Assembly (NCBI RefSeq): GCF_005938215.1
Contig: NZ_VCPD01000002.1
Location: 434,001-498,000, forward strand
Length of the DNA: 64,000 bases
Origin: Ruegeria sediminis
GTDB lineage: Bacteria; Pseudomonadota; Alphaproteobacteria; Rhodobacterales; Rhodobacteraceae
Direction: 5' to 3'
Part shown: positions 45,224 through 53,657 of the stretch, piece after piece
Layout: each line of letters opens with the position of its first letter
How positions within the stretch are numbered: position 1 is the stretch's first letter
Translations under genes and position numbers: made by a program
Notes under the pieces: model-generated
Told to the model about the DNA's origin: nothing
What the model saw: the letters and a program-made list of their open reading frames with translations, nothing else
Databases searched by the model: none

Positions 45224-45703
45224 TCAGCTTTCGGCCAGCGCATCGAGCGGCAGCATGGTGGTGGACTTGATCTCTTCCATCGACAGGAGCGCGGTGACGT
45301 TGTGCACCCGCACTTCGGAGATCAGCGCCTGGTAGAAGGCGTCGTAGGCGCGGGCGTTTTTCACCCGGACCTTGAGGATGTAGTCGATGTCGCCGGCCAG
45401 CCGGTGCGCCTCCTGCACTTCCGGGCGGTCGCGCAGCGCCTGGAGGAAGCGTTTCTGCCATTCCGCCTCGTGCTCGGAGGTGCGAATGAGGACGAAGAAT
45501 GTGGCCTCGAATCCCAGCGCCTCGGCGTCGAGCAGGACCGTCTGCTGGCCGATCACGCCCGCGCCCTTCAGCTTGCGGATGCGATTCCAGACGGGCGTCT
45601 TGGAACTGCCCACGCGGGCGGCGATTTCGTCCAGCGACTGGCTGGCGTCGCGCTGCAGCTCGGCCAGAATTTTCCGATCCGTGTCATCTATCCGCACCGA
45701 CAT
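45224..45703 (-). CDS. Lrp/AsnC-family transcriptional regulator
   Basis: A 159-residue Lrp-type regulator. The N-terminal HTH (DDTDRKILAELQRDASQSLDEIAARVGSSKTPVWNRIRKL) is followed by the RAM ligand-binding domain (VRVKNARAYDAFYQALI). It is divergent from the sulfur-assimilation operon with 143 bp between starts, so regulation of that operon by an amino acid, perhaps a sulfur amino acid, is plausible. A GGAATATTTCC palindrome (45797-45807) in the gap is a candidate site. Confidence 0.9.
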   Translation of the reverse strand: MSVRIDDTDRKILAELQRDASQSLDEIAARVGSSKTPVWNRIRKLKGAGVIGQQTVLLDAEALGFEATFFVLIRTSEHEAEWQKRFLQALRDRPEVQEAHRLAGDIDYILKVRVKNARAYDAFYQALISEVRVHNVTALLSMEEIKSTTMLPLDALAES

Positions 45704-45846
45704 TCCTGAATTTCCCCTCTTTCAAAACCGACGTTCCGATTATTGCCATCACCGGAACGCTTGTTCTTATTTCTCCGCCCATATGGCGATACTGCGGGAA
45801 TATTTCCTATATTGCACCTCAAGTCAAACATACTCGGGGACGCCCA

Positions 45847-45954
45847 ATGCGAACCATCACCGCGCAGAAGATCGATGTGCATTTCGGCAGCGCAGGCCGC
45901 GTCCCGGCCATTTCGACAGTGGCCCTGATCGGATTCAAGAAGGAGCTTGCCTGA
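45847..45954 (+). CDS. 35-codon ORF translationally coupled to the sulfur operon
   Basis: An ATG at 45847, preceded by GGGGACGCCC, opens a 35-residue ORF starting MRTITAQKIDVHFGSAGRVP and ending GFKKELA. Its TGA shares a base with the ATG of the DUF2849 gene (TGATG), and the GGAG of its own last codons serves as that gene's ribosome-binding site. Third codon positions are mostly G or C, as in real genes here. It contains no Cys or Met run, so it is not an obvious attenuator peptide. It could be a leader peptide or a small protein. In related genomes I recall siroheme synthase at this place. Confidence 0.55.
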   Translation: MRTITAQKIDVHFGSAGRVPAISTVALIGFKKELA

Positions 45955-46268
45955 TGGCGCGCGCATTCACCCCCAAAGTCGTTACCGCCAATGACCTGCT
46001 GGAAGGCGACGTGATCTACCTGACCGCCGATGACCGCTGGTCCCGCGACCTGTCGGAGGCCGAACTGATCACCGACGAAGCCCACGCGCAGCTGCGCCTG
46101 CTGGAGGCCGAGCGCCAGAAGAACCGGGTCGTTGGCGCATATCTTGCCGACGCGGCGGCCGGGAAATCCGGCCCCGAACCGACCCATTTCCGGGAGGAGT
46201 TCCGCCGGACTGGTCCGTCCAACTATGCACACGGCAAACAGGAATCCTCCCCGCAGCCCCGGGCCTGA
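45954..46268 (+). CDS. DUF2849 protein of the sulfite-reductase operon
   Basis: A 104-residue protein starting MARAFTPKVVTANDLLEGDVIYL, with WSRDLSEAELITDEAHAQLRLLEAE. This matches DUF2849, a family found next to assimilatory sulfite/nitrite reductase genes in alphaproteobacteria; its role is unknown. It is cytosolic (no signal peptide or helix). It is stop-start coupled to the 35-codon ORF and lies 66 bp before cysI. Confidence 0.85.
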   Translation: MARAFTPKVVTANDLLEGDVIYLTADDRWSRDLSEAELITDEAHAQLRLLEAERQKNRVVGAYLADAAAGKSGPEPTHFREEFRRTGPSNYAHGKQESSPQPRA

Positions 46269-46334
46269 TCCACGGCCCCCTTCTCTCCCTTCAACAGGCC
46301 CCGGGTCCGGGGCTGCAACAAGGACAGCCAGACA

Positions 46335-47999
46335 ATGTATCGCTACTCCGAGTTCGACAAAGCCTTTCTCGCCGAGCGCAATGCACAGTTCCGCGCCCAG
46401 GTCGAGCGTCGCATCGACGGTTCGCTGACCGAGGACGAGTTCAAGCCGCTGCGCCTGATGAACGGCCTGTACCTGCAGCTGCACGCCTACATGCTGCGGG
46501 TGGCGATCCCCTACGGCACGCTGAACAGCGCGCAGATGCGGCAGCTGGCGCTGCTGGCGGAGAAGTGGGACAAGGGCTATGGCCATTTCACCACCCGCCA
46601 GAACATCCAGTACAACTGGCCCAGGCTGCGCGACGTGCCGGACATGCTGGACGCGCTGGCCGAGGTCGGGCTGCACGCGATCCAGACCAGCGGCAACACC
46701 ATCCGCAACGTGACCGCCGACCATTTCGCCGGCGCTGCCGCGGACGAGGTCGCCGACCCGCGCCCCTATGCCGAGCTGCTGCGCCAGTGGTCCACCGACC
46801 ACCCGGAATTCCAGTTCATGCCGCGCAAGTTCAAGATCGCCATCACCGGCAGCGAGAACGACCGCGCCGTGATCAAGGCGCATGACATCGGCCTGCAGCT
46901 GGTCGAGCGGGACGGCGTTCTGGGCGCCCGCGTCATCGTCGGCGGCGGCCTGGGCCGCACCCCGATGATCGGCAAGGAACTGGCCGAGTTCGTCGCCTTC
47001 GACGATCTGCTCGCCTATCTGGAGGCCACGGTTTCGGTCTGGAACCAGATCGGCCGCCGCGACAACAAGTTCAAGGCCCGGATCAAGATCACCGTGCACG
47101 AGCACGGCATCGACGCCATCCGCGCGCGCGTCAACGAACGCTTCGTCAAGGTCCGCGGCCAGTTCAAGGGCGCCGACATGGCGCTGCTGGACGAGATCAA
47201 GGGCCATTTCGCCCCGCCCGCCTTCCGCGGCGGTTCGGTCGCCGCGTTCGAGAGCGCCTATTCCAACGATCCGGTGTTCCGGTCGTGGGTCGATACCAAC
47301 ATCGCGCCGCACAAGAAGGCCGATCATGCGATCGTGACGATCTCGATCAAGAAGCACGGCGCGACGCCGGGCGACGCCACCGCCGAACAGATGCGGGTGA
47401 TGGCCGACCTGGCCGAAGAGTTCGCCTATGACGAGCTGCGCATCAGCCATGAGCAGAACGTGATCCTGCCGCATGTCCACAAGTCGGACCTGCCGGCGAT
47501 CCACGCCAGGCTCAAGCAGCATGACCTGGCGACCGCGAATATCGGGCTGATCAGCGACATCATCGCCTGCCCCGGCATGGATTACTGCGCCCTTGCGACC
47601 GCCCGGTCGATCCCGGTCGCGCAGCAGATCGCGACCCGCTTCGACGAGCTGAAGCTGGAGCACGACATCGGCCACATGAAGATCAAGATCTCGGGCTGCA
47701 TCAACGCCTGCGGGCATCACCATGTCGGCCATATCGGCATCCTTGGCCTAGACCGCGCCGGCGTCGAGAACTACCAGATCACGCTGGGCGGCGACGGGAC
47801 CGAAAACGCGGCGATCGGCGAGCGGGTCGGCCCCGGCTTTGCCTATGACGAGATCGTCCCGGCGGTCGAGCGTCTGGTCTACGCCTATCTCGACCTGCGC
47901 GAAGGGCCCGAGGAGACCTTTTTGCAGACCTACCGCCGGGTGGGCATGGCGCCGTTCAAGGCTGCCCTCTACCCCGAGGCCCGGGCCAATGCCGCTTGA
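46335..47999 (+). CDS. cysI: Sulfite reductase haemoprotein (ferredoxin/NirA-like type)
   Basis: A 554-residue siroheme and [4Fe-4S] reductase, converting sulfite to sulfide (or nitrite to ammonia in NirA relatives). Cluster/siroheme ligands are visible as ACPGMDYC (CX5C) and SGCINACGHHHVGH (CX3C). GHFTTRQNIQYNW is the conserved substrate-site motif. Context with cysH and a ferredoxin-NADP reductase favours sulfite. The start is preceded by AAGGACAG. It overlaps cysH by 11 bp. Confidence 0.93.
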   Translation: MYRYSEFDKAFLAERNAQFRAQVERRIDGSLTEDEFKPLRLMNGLYLQLHAYMLRVAIPYGTLNSAQMRQLALLAEKWDKGYGHFTTRQNIQYNWPRLRDVPDMLDALAEVGLHAIQTSGNTIRNVTADHFAGAAADEVADPRPYAELLRQWSTDHPEFQFMPRKFKIAITGSENDRAVIKAHDIGLQLVERDGVLGARVIVGGGLGRTPMIGKELAEFVAFDDLLAYLEATVSVWNQIGRRDNKFKARIKITVHEHGIDAIRARVNERFVKVRGQFKGADMALLDEIKGHFAPPAFRGGSVAAFESAYSNDPVFRSWVDTNIAPHKKADHAIVTISIKKHGATPGDATAEQMRVMADLAEEFAYDELRISHEQNVILPHVHKSDLPAIHARLKQHDLATANIGLISDIIACPGMDYCALATARSIPVAQQIATRFDELKLEHDIGHMKIKISGCINACGHHHVGHIGILGLDRAGVENYQITLGGDGTENAAIGERVGPGFAYDEIVPAVERLVYAYLDLREGPEETFLQTYRRVGMAPFKAALYPEARANAA

Positions 48000-48750
48000 C
48001 GAGATCCAGACCGAGCTGGGCCGCGAGCGCCGCGCGCTGACCGAGCAGGTCGCGGCGCTGAACGCGCGCTACCGGCATCACAGCGCCCATGACGTGATGC
48101 ATGGGGCGCTGGAGGATGCGGGCGAGATCGCGCTGGTCTCGAGCTTTGGCGCCGAGTCGGTGGTGCTGCTGCACATGGCCGCGGTGATCGACAAGAGCAT
48201 CCCGGTGCTGTTCGTGGACACGCAGATGCTGTTCACCGAAACGCTGGTCTACCAGCAGGAGGTAAGCGAGCGGCTGGGGCTGAGGAACGTGCGGGTCATC
48301 CGCGCCGAGGAAGAAGACCTGCAGCGCGACGACCCCTATGGCGCGCTGCGCCTGCGCGACCCCGACGCCTGCTGCGTGCTGCGCAAGACGATCCCGCTGC
48401 AGCGGGCGCTGGCGGGCTATGATGGCTGGATCACCGGTCGCAAGCGGTTCCAGTCGGGCACCCGCGCGGCGCTGGAGTTCTTCGAGGTCGAGGACGGCAC
48501 CGGCCGCATCAAGGTCAACCCGCTGGCCCATTGGGCGCCCGAGGACGTGCGCGTCTACATGGAGGAAAACCGGCTGCCGCGGCATCCGCTGGTGGCCCGG
48601 GGCTATCCCTCGATCGGCTGCGCGCCCTGCACCTCGCCGGTGAAGGAAGGCGAAGATCCCCGCGCCGGGCGCTGGCGCGATCAGAACAAGGAAGAATGCG
48701 GCATCCATTTCGTGAACGGAAAGATGGTCCGCGCCGGAGAGAAAGAATGA
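47989..48750 (+). CDS. cysH: APS reductase (CysH, 4Fe-4S type)
   Basis: A 253-residue reductase yielding sulfite from adenylylsulfate. The paired cysteines DACCVLRK and IGCAPCTSPV form the CC...CxxC motif of the [4Fe-4S] cluster, marking the APS-using type rather than E. coli PAPS reductase. SSFGAESVVLLHM is the nucleotide loop, and the catalytic Cys is in KEECGIH near the C-terminus. The gene overlaps cysI by 11 bp and the next gene by 4 bp. Confidence 0.94.
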   Translation: MPLDEIQTELGRERRALTEQVAALNARYRHHSAHDVMHGALEDAGEIALVSSFGAESVVLLHMAAVIDKSIPVLFVDTQMLFTETLVYQQEVSERLGLRNVRVIRAEEEDLQRDDPYGALRLRDPDACCVLRKTIPLQRALAGYDGWITGRKRFQSGTRAALEFFEVEDGTGRIKVNPLAHWAPEDVRVYMEENRLPRHPLVARGYPSIGCAPCTSPVKEGEDPRAGRWRDQNKEECGIHFVNGKMVRAGEKE

Positions 48751-49154
48751 CTGTGATCGTGACTGACGAGGGCTTTCAGCCCGAAGACTGGACCGACGGC
48801 TTTGTCGCGCTGGACGATGCCGCGAACGACGTTGTGGCGCTGGACGTGACGTCGGATGCGGACCCGGACGATCTGGCCGAACGGCTGGGCGGCGTAAGGA
48901 TGGTGCGGGTGGATTTCCCCTCTTTCGCCGATGGCCGCGGCTTTACCATCGCCCGCACCCTGCGCCTGAAGGGCTATACGGGGCGGCTGCGCGCCAAGGG
49001 TCACGTGCTGGCGGACCAGTACGCGATGGCCCGCCGCAGCGGCTTTGACGAGGTCGAGATCGACGACGCCCTCGCCGCCCGCCAGCCCGAGGATCAGTGG
49101 CTTGCCCGCGCCGACTGGCGGGCGCACGACTACCAGTCCCGCCTGCGCGGCTGA
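48747..49154 (+). CDS. DUF934 protein of the sulfur operon
   Basis: A 135-residue protein starting MTVIVTDEGFQPEDWTDGF. VRVDFPSFADGRGFTIARTLRLKGYTGRLRAKGHVLADQY is the DUF934 core, found with assimilatory sulfite reductase in proteobacteria. The function is unknown, possibly an accessory to sulfite reductase. The ATG overlaps the cysH stop by 4 bp (ATGA). Confidence 0.88.
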   Translation: MTVIVTDEGFQPEDWTDGFVALDDAANDVVALDVTSDADPDDLAERLGGVRMVRVDFPSFADGRGFTIARTLRLKGYTGRLRAKGHVLADQYAMARRSGFDEVEIDDALAARQPEDQWLARADWRAHDYQSRLRG

Positions 49155-49263
49155 GCACGCCCCCTGCCGACGCGAGGTCGCCGGGGGGGCATAATGTCCC
49201 CTTTTCCTGACTTGGATCAAAGCTTAAACGGAGATGCCGGTTTAGCAGACCGGCAGTGAAACG

Positions 49264-50097
49264 ATGACAGAGATGAAATCCGTGACCGAAGCAACCGCCG
49301 TGAAGGCCCCCACCCTGCCCGACGCCCAGACCGTCACAGACGTGAAGCATTGGACCGACAGCCTGTTTTCGTTCCGCGTGTCGCGTCCCGCCTCGCTGCG
49401 CTTCCGTTCGGGCGAGTTCGTGATGATCGGGCTGCTGGGGGACAACGGCAAGCCGCTGCTGCGCGCCTATTCGATTGCTTCGCCCGCCTGGGACGAGGAG
49501 CTGGAGTTCTATTCGATCAAGGTGCAGGACGGGCCGCTGACCTCGAAGCTGCAGCACATCAAGCCGGGCGACCAGATCATCCTGCGCCCCAAGCCGGTCG
49601 GCACGCTGGTGCATGACGCGCTGCTGCCGGGCAAGCGGATCTGGTTCTTTGCCACCGGCACCGGCTTTGCGCCCTTTGCCTCGCTGCTGCGCGAGCCGCA
49701 GACCTACGAGGATTACGACGAGGTCGTCATCACCCATACCTGCCGCGAGGTGGCCGATCTGGAATATGGCCGCCAGCTGATCGAGGAGATCCGGCAGGAC
49801 GAACTGCTGGCCGAACTGATCGGCGAGGGATTTGCCGACAAGATCCGCTATTACCCGACCACCACCCGCGAAGAGAGCCCGCGGATGGGCCGGATCACCG
49901 ACCTGCTGAAGGACGGCACGGTGTTCGCGGATCTGGGCATCGAAGGCGGCATCAAGCCCGAGACCGACCGCGCCATGGTGTGCGGTTCGCTGGCGTTCAA
50001 CCATGACATCAAGGCCATCCTTGAAGAGTTCGGCCTGCGCGAGGGCGCCAATTCGGACCCCAAGGAATTCGTGATCGAAAAGGCCTTTGTCGGCTGA
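49264..50097 (+). CDS. fpr: Ferredoxin-NADP+ reductase
   Basis: A 277-residue FAD enzyme of the FNR superfamily. LRAYSIASPAWDEEL is the FAD-binding RxYS motif, GTLVHDALLPGKRIWFFATGTGFAPFASLL the NADP-binding GTG motif, and the C-terminal EFVIEKAFVG the usual ending. It would supply electrons through ferredoxin to sulfite reductase. It lies 109 bp after DUF934 and may have its own promoter. Confidence 0.94.
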   Translation: MTEMKSVTEATAVKAPTLPDAQTVTDVKHWTDSLFSFRVSRPASLRFRSGEFVMIGLLGDNGKPLLRAYSIASPAWDEELEFYSIKVQDGPLTSKLQHIKPGDQIILRPKPVGTLVHDALLPGKRIWFFATGTGFAPFASLLREPQTYEDYDEVVITHTCREVADLEYGRQLIEEIRQDELLAELIGEGFADKIRYYPTTTREESPRMGRITDLLKDGTVFADLGIEGGIKPETDRAMVCGSLAFNHDIKAILEEFGLREGANSDPKEFVIEKAFVG

Positions 50098-50124
50098 TTC
50101 CACCTGACCTGTCACAATTGTTAC

Positions 50125-50160
50125 CGCCCCCGGAACAAACCTTCGTTTCGAGGGCGCTTT
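50125..50160 (+). terminator. Probable terminator after fpr
   Basis: CGCCC (50125-50129) pairs with GGGCG (50152-50156), and AAAC/GTTT pairs inside around a CTTC loop. CTTTGTTGT follows. The stem is interrupted, so confidence is moderate. Confidence 0.5.
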
Positions 50161-50206
50161 GTTGTATGATTCGGCTCAATATCGGGGATCAAGATTGGAG
50201 GGCGGC

Positions 50207-51601
50207 ATGCAACGTCGGCTCACCACTGTTCTGATTGCCGATACCGCCGGTTACACCCGCCTGGTCGAAGCGGACGAGGTCGGGGTCCTGGGACGGCAGC
50301 GCGCGCATCTGCGCGAACTCGTCTACCCCACCATCGAACGGAATCGCGGGCGCGTCATCAAATCGACGGGCGACGGCATGATGGTCGAGTATCAAAGCGT
50401 GCGAGAGGCCGTCCGCTGCGCCATCGACGTGCAGATGAAGATGCTCCGCCGCGAGGGAAACCAGCCGGACGAAAACCGCATCCAGTACCGCGTCGGCGTC
50501 AACATGGGCGACATGGTCGAGGAGGAAGGCGACCTTTATGGCGAGGACGTCAACGTCGCGGCCCGGCTGGAGCAATTGGCCGAACCGGGCGGCGTCTGCA
50601 TCTCGGACCCCGTTCACCAGCTGGTGCAGAACCACATTCCGGAAACCTTTACCGACCTGGGGTCGCAGATGGTCAAGAACCTTTCGCGCCCCATCCGAGT
50701 CTGGCAATGGACGCCGCGGTCGCGCGACCGGTTTGCGGGCGCGGAAGAGATCTCGCGGATGCAGAAGGTCGAATTCTGCACGGCGCCGGACGGGGTGCAG
50801 CTGGCCTATGCCTCGGTGGGCGAAGGCCCCGCGATGTTCAAGATGCCGAACTGGCTGAACCACCTGGAATACGACTGGTCCAGCCCGATCTGGGGCCCGC
50901 TGCTGCATGATCTGGCCTCGCAATACCGGCTGGTCCGGTTCGACCAGCGCGGCACAGGGCTGTCGGACTGGTCGGTGGAGGACATCTCGAACGAGGCGAT
51001 GCTGCACGACGTGGAAGCCGTGGTCGACTCGGCCGGGCTGGACCGTTTCGCGATCCTGGCCGCCTCGCAGGGCTGCGCCATCGCGATCCGTTACGCGGTG
51101 GCCCATCCCGAACGGGTGCGCTGCATCGTCATGTGCGGCGGGTTCGTGCGCGGAATGCTCAAGCGCAACCTGCCGGAACAGGAAGAGCTTCACAGCGCGA
51201 CGACACAGATCATCCGCGCCGGCTGGGGTTCGGTGGTGCCGGCCTTCCGGCACATGTTCACCGAGATCTTCCTGCCCGACGGCAGCCCCACGCAGAAAAG
51301 CAGCTTTGACGAGTTGCAGCGCGTCGCCTCGTCGGCCGAGAACGCGGCCCGGATCAACGAGATGAACGGGCGCTGCGACGTGTCGGATCTGGCGCCGCAG
51401 GTTTCGGTACCGGTGCTGGTCGCCCATGCCGAGGGCGACAAGCGGGTTCCGCTGGAAGAGGGCCGGCGCATGGCCGCGCTGATCCCGGGCGCCGAGTTCG
51501 TGACCCTGCCGGGCAACAACCACATGCTGCTGCCGGGAACGCCCGCCTATGACCAATTCCGCCGCCTGCTGAGCGACTTTGTCGCCGCTCATGCGGATTG
51601 A
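50207..51601 (+). CDS. Class III nucleotide cyclase fused to an alpha/beta-hydrolase
   Basis: A 464-residue two-domain protein. N-terminal cyclase (about 4-165): metal ligands D12 (ADTAGYT) and D56 (KSTGDGMM), adenine-selecting K52 and D114, and transition-state N116 and R120 (EDVNVAARL) are all present, predicting adenylate cyclase activity. C-terminal hydrolase (about 190-464): the nucleophile is S287 in AASQG (not GxSxG), with AHAEGDKRVP and NNHMLL likely carrying the acid and His. It has no signal peptide or membrane segment. The ATG at 50207 has GGAGGG upstream. The function of the fusion is unknown. Confidence 0.88.
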   Translation: MQRRLTTVLIADTAGYTRLVEADEVGVLGRQRAHLRELVYPTIERNRGRVIKSTGDGMMVEYQSVREAVRCAIDVQMKMLRREGNQPDENRIQYRVGVNMGDMVEEEGDLYGEDVNVAARLEQLAEPGGVCISDPVHQLVQNHIPETFTDLGSQMVKNLSRPIRVWQWTPRSRDRFAGAEEISRMQKVEFCTAPDGVQLAYASVGEGPAMFKMPNWLNHLEYDWSSPIWGPLLHDLASQYRLVRFDQRGTGLSDWSVEDISNEAMLHDVEAVVDSAGLDRFAILAASQGCAIAIRYAVAHPERVRCIVMCGGFVRGMLKRNLPEQEELHSATTQIIRAGWGSVVPAFRHMFTEIFLPDGSPTQKSSFDELQRVASSAENAARINEMNGRCDVSDLAPQVSVPVLVAHAEGDKRVPLEEGRRMAALIPGAEFVTLPGNNHMLLPGTPAYDQFRRLLSDFVAAHAD

Positions 51602-51645
51602 GGTGGTTTTGCGCCGAAAACCTTTGCTTTCGCATCGCTTGCCGC

Positions 51646-51674
51646 TTGAAACGGTCAGCGCGCCGGTCTAAATT
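51646..51674 (+). promoter_or_regulatory. Promoter of infC
   Basis: A TTGAAA -35 (51646-51651), 17-nt spacer and TAAATT -10 (51669-51674). The predicted start is near 51681, about 33 nt before the infC start. Confidence 0.6.
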
Positions 51675-51713
51675 CCGGCCTCGAATTTCTGCAACAAACA
51701 AAGGAATGAACCC

Positions 51714-52262
51714 ATAGCCCGCAGACCTCACAACGCGCCGCCGCAACGCGACACCGGCCCGCGCGTGAACGAAAAGATCCGTGCTCCCGAAATCCGCCTG
51801 ATCGGCGCTGATGGCGAAAACGTCGGGGTGGTTCATCCCGCCAAGGCCATGCAGATGGCAGAAGAAGCCGGTCTTGATCTGGTCGAGATCTCGCCCAATG
51901 CCACTCCGCCGGTCTGCAAGATCATGGACTTTGGCAAGTACAAGTACGAACAGCAGAAACGCGAAAGCGAAGCCCGCAAGAAACAGAAGATCATCGAGGT
52001 GAAGGAGGTCAAGTTCCGGCCGAACACCGACACCCATGACTACGACGTGAAGATGCGGAACGTCGTCAAGTTTCTGGAACACGGCGACAAGGTGAAGATC
52101 ACCCTGCGCTTCCGCGGCCGCGAGATGGCGCACCAGAACCTGGGGCGCGACCTGCTGGAACGTGTGGCCGAGGACATCAAGGAAATCGGCAAGGTCGAGA
52201 ACATGCCGAAGATGGAAGGCCGTCAGATGATCATGATGATCGGCCCCCTGCCGCAGAAATAA
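51714..52262 (+). CDS. infC: Translation initiation factor IF-3, AUA start
   Basis: A 182-residue IF-3, which binds the 30S subunit and polices start-codon choice. The N-domain core is [20 protein letters not shown] and the C-domain includes [15 protein letters not shown]. The natural N-terminus ([20 protein letters not shown]) extends upstream of the first ATG/GTG. The only codon placed 8 nt after AAGGA (51701-51705) is ATA at 51714. Rare starts are known for infC (AUU in E. coli) and allow autoregulation. An out-of-frame ATG at 51706 gives only Met-Asn-Pro-stop. Confidence 0.9.
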   Translation: MARRPHNAPPQRDTGPRVNEKIRAPEIRLIGADGENVGVVHPAKAMQMAEEAGLDLVEISPNATPPVCKIMDFGKYKYEQQKRESEARKKQKIIEVKEVKFRPNTDTHDYDVKMRNVVKFLEHGDKVKITLRFRGREMAHQNLGRDLLERVAEDIKEIGKVENMPKMEGRQMIMMIGPLPQK

Positions 52263-52285
52263 GCGCGGCACCTGCCCTGAGATCA

Positions 52286-52324
52286 GGCCCTGTCAGAGAT
52301 GTCTGGCAGGGCCTTCGTGTTTTC
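52286..52324 (+). terminator. Terminator after infC
   Basis: AGGCCCTG (52286-52293) pairs with CAGGGCCT (52308-52315), with an inner CAGA/TCTG pairing. TCGTGTTTTC follows. Confidence 0.75.
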
Positions 52325-52334
52325 GGCCCGGGGA

Positions 52335-53657
52335 TCACCCGGGGAGGGAGGCGTCGATCGCGCGGCCCAGTTTCCCGACCAGTTCACCGATCTGCGCGTC
52401 TTCGATGATGAAGGGCGGCGCCAGCAGGATGTGGTCGCCCAGCCTGCCGTCGCGGGTTCCCGACATCGGGTAGCAGATCAGACCCTCGGCCAGAGCGGCC
52501 TTCTTGATCTTGGCGGCGACGCCCAGGGCTGGGTCGAAGGGGGCCTTGGCGTCCCGGTCCGCCACCAGTTCGATGCCGCGGAACAGGCCCCTGCCGCGCA
52601 GGTCGCCCACGTTGGGATGCTGTCCGAAGGCGGCTTCCAGCGCCGATTGCAGCTTTTGGCCCATCGCGCCCGCGCGGGCCGGAAGATCGCGTCCGGTCAG
52701 TTCGCGCACCACCGCAAGGGCCGCGGCAGTGGCGACGGGGTGGCCGATATAGGTGTGGCCGTGCTGGAAGAACCCCGAGCCGTCGCGGATCGCGTCATAG
52801 ATCGCACCGGTGCAGAGCATGGCGCCGATCGGCTGATACCCTGCGCCCAGCCCCTTGGCGATGCACAGGATGTCGGGGGCCACCCCGTCGTGGTCGCAGG
52901 CGAACAGGTGGCCGGTCCGGCCCATGCCGCACATCACCTCGTCCAGGATCAGGAGCACGCCGTATTTGTCGCAGATCTCGCGGATGCGCTTGAAATAGCC
53001 ATCCACCGCCGGAACCGCGCCCAGCGTCGCGCCGACCACGGGTTCGGCCATGAAGGCCATGACGGTTTCCGGACCGAGGCGCAGGATTTCCTCCTCAAGC
53101 TCGCCCGCGACGCGCTGGCCGTAGTCGTGACTGTTCTCGTCCTCGGGTTTTTCGGCGTATTCGTAGCAGGGCGCGATGTGGCTCATCTCGATCAGGAGCG
53201 GCGCGAACTGCGCCCGCCGCCAGGCGTTGCCGCCCGCCGACAGCGCGCCCAGCGTGTTGCCGTGATAGCTCTGCCGCCGGGCGATCACGCGGCGGCGTTC
53301 GGGCTGGCCGGTTTCAAGGAAATACTGGCGCGCCAGCTTGATCGCAGCCTCCGTCGCCTCGGAGCCGCCCGAGACGAAATAGACCCGGTCCAGATCGCCG
53401 GGGGCGTGTTCGATCAGCAGATCCGCCAGCGCCTCGGCCGGTTCCGAGGTCATGAAGCCGGTATGCGCGAAGGCGATCTTTTCCACCTGCTCCTGCACCG
53501 CCCTGATGACGGCCGGGTTGGAATGGCCGAGGCACGACACGGCGGCGTCGCCGCAGTCGAGATAGCGTTTGCCCTCGGCGTCGATCAGGTAGCAGCCATC
53601 GCCGCCTGCCGCGACGGGCAGAACGGATTTCGTGTGGCGGGGGAAGACGTGGCTCAT
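52335..53657 (-). CDS. Class III (omega) aminotransferase
   Basis: A 440-residue PLP enzyme of the class III aminotransferase family. VYFVSGGSEATEAAIKLARQY is the cofactor phosphate loop, LLILDEVMCGMGRTGHLFA holds the PLP-binding Asp, and CIAKGLGAGYQPIGA contains the Schiff-base Lys. FQHGHTYIGHPVA and the C-terminal ILLAPPFIIEDAQI fit the omega-amino/beta-amino acid group. The substrate is unknown. It overlaps the BKACE gene by 4 bp, suggesting that its keto product feeds that enzyme. Confidence 0.92.
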   Translation of the reverse strand: MSHVFPRHTKSVLPVAAGGDGCYLIDAEGKRYLDCGDAAVSCLGHSNPAVIRAVQEQVEKIAFAHTGFMTSEPAEALADLLIEHAPGDLDRVYFVSGGSEATEAAIKLARQYFLETGQPERRRVIARRQSYHGNTLGALSAGGNAWRRAQFAPLLIEMSHIAPCYEYAEKPEDENSHDYGQRVAGELEEEILRLGPETVMAFMAEPVVGATLGAVPAVDGYFKRIREICDKYGVLLILDEVMCGMGRTGHLFACDHDGVAPDILCIAKGLGAGYQPIGAMLCTGAIYDAIRDGSGFFQHGHTYIGHPVATAAALAVVRELTGRDLPARAGAMGQKLQSALEAAFGQHPNVGDLRGRGLFRGIELVADRDAKAPFDPALGVAAKIKKAALAEGLICYPMSGTRDGRLGDHILLAPPFIIEDAQIGELVGKLGRAIDASLPG

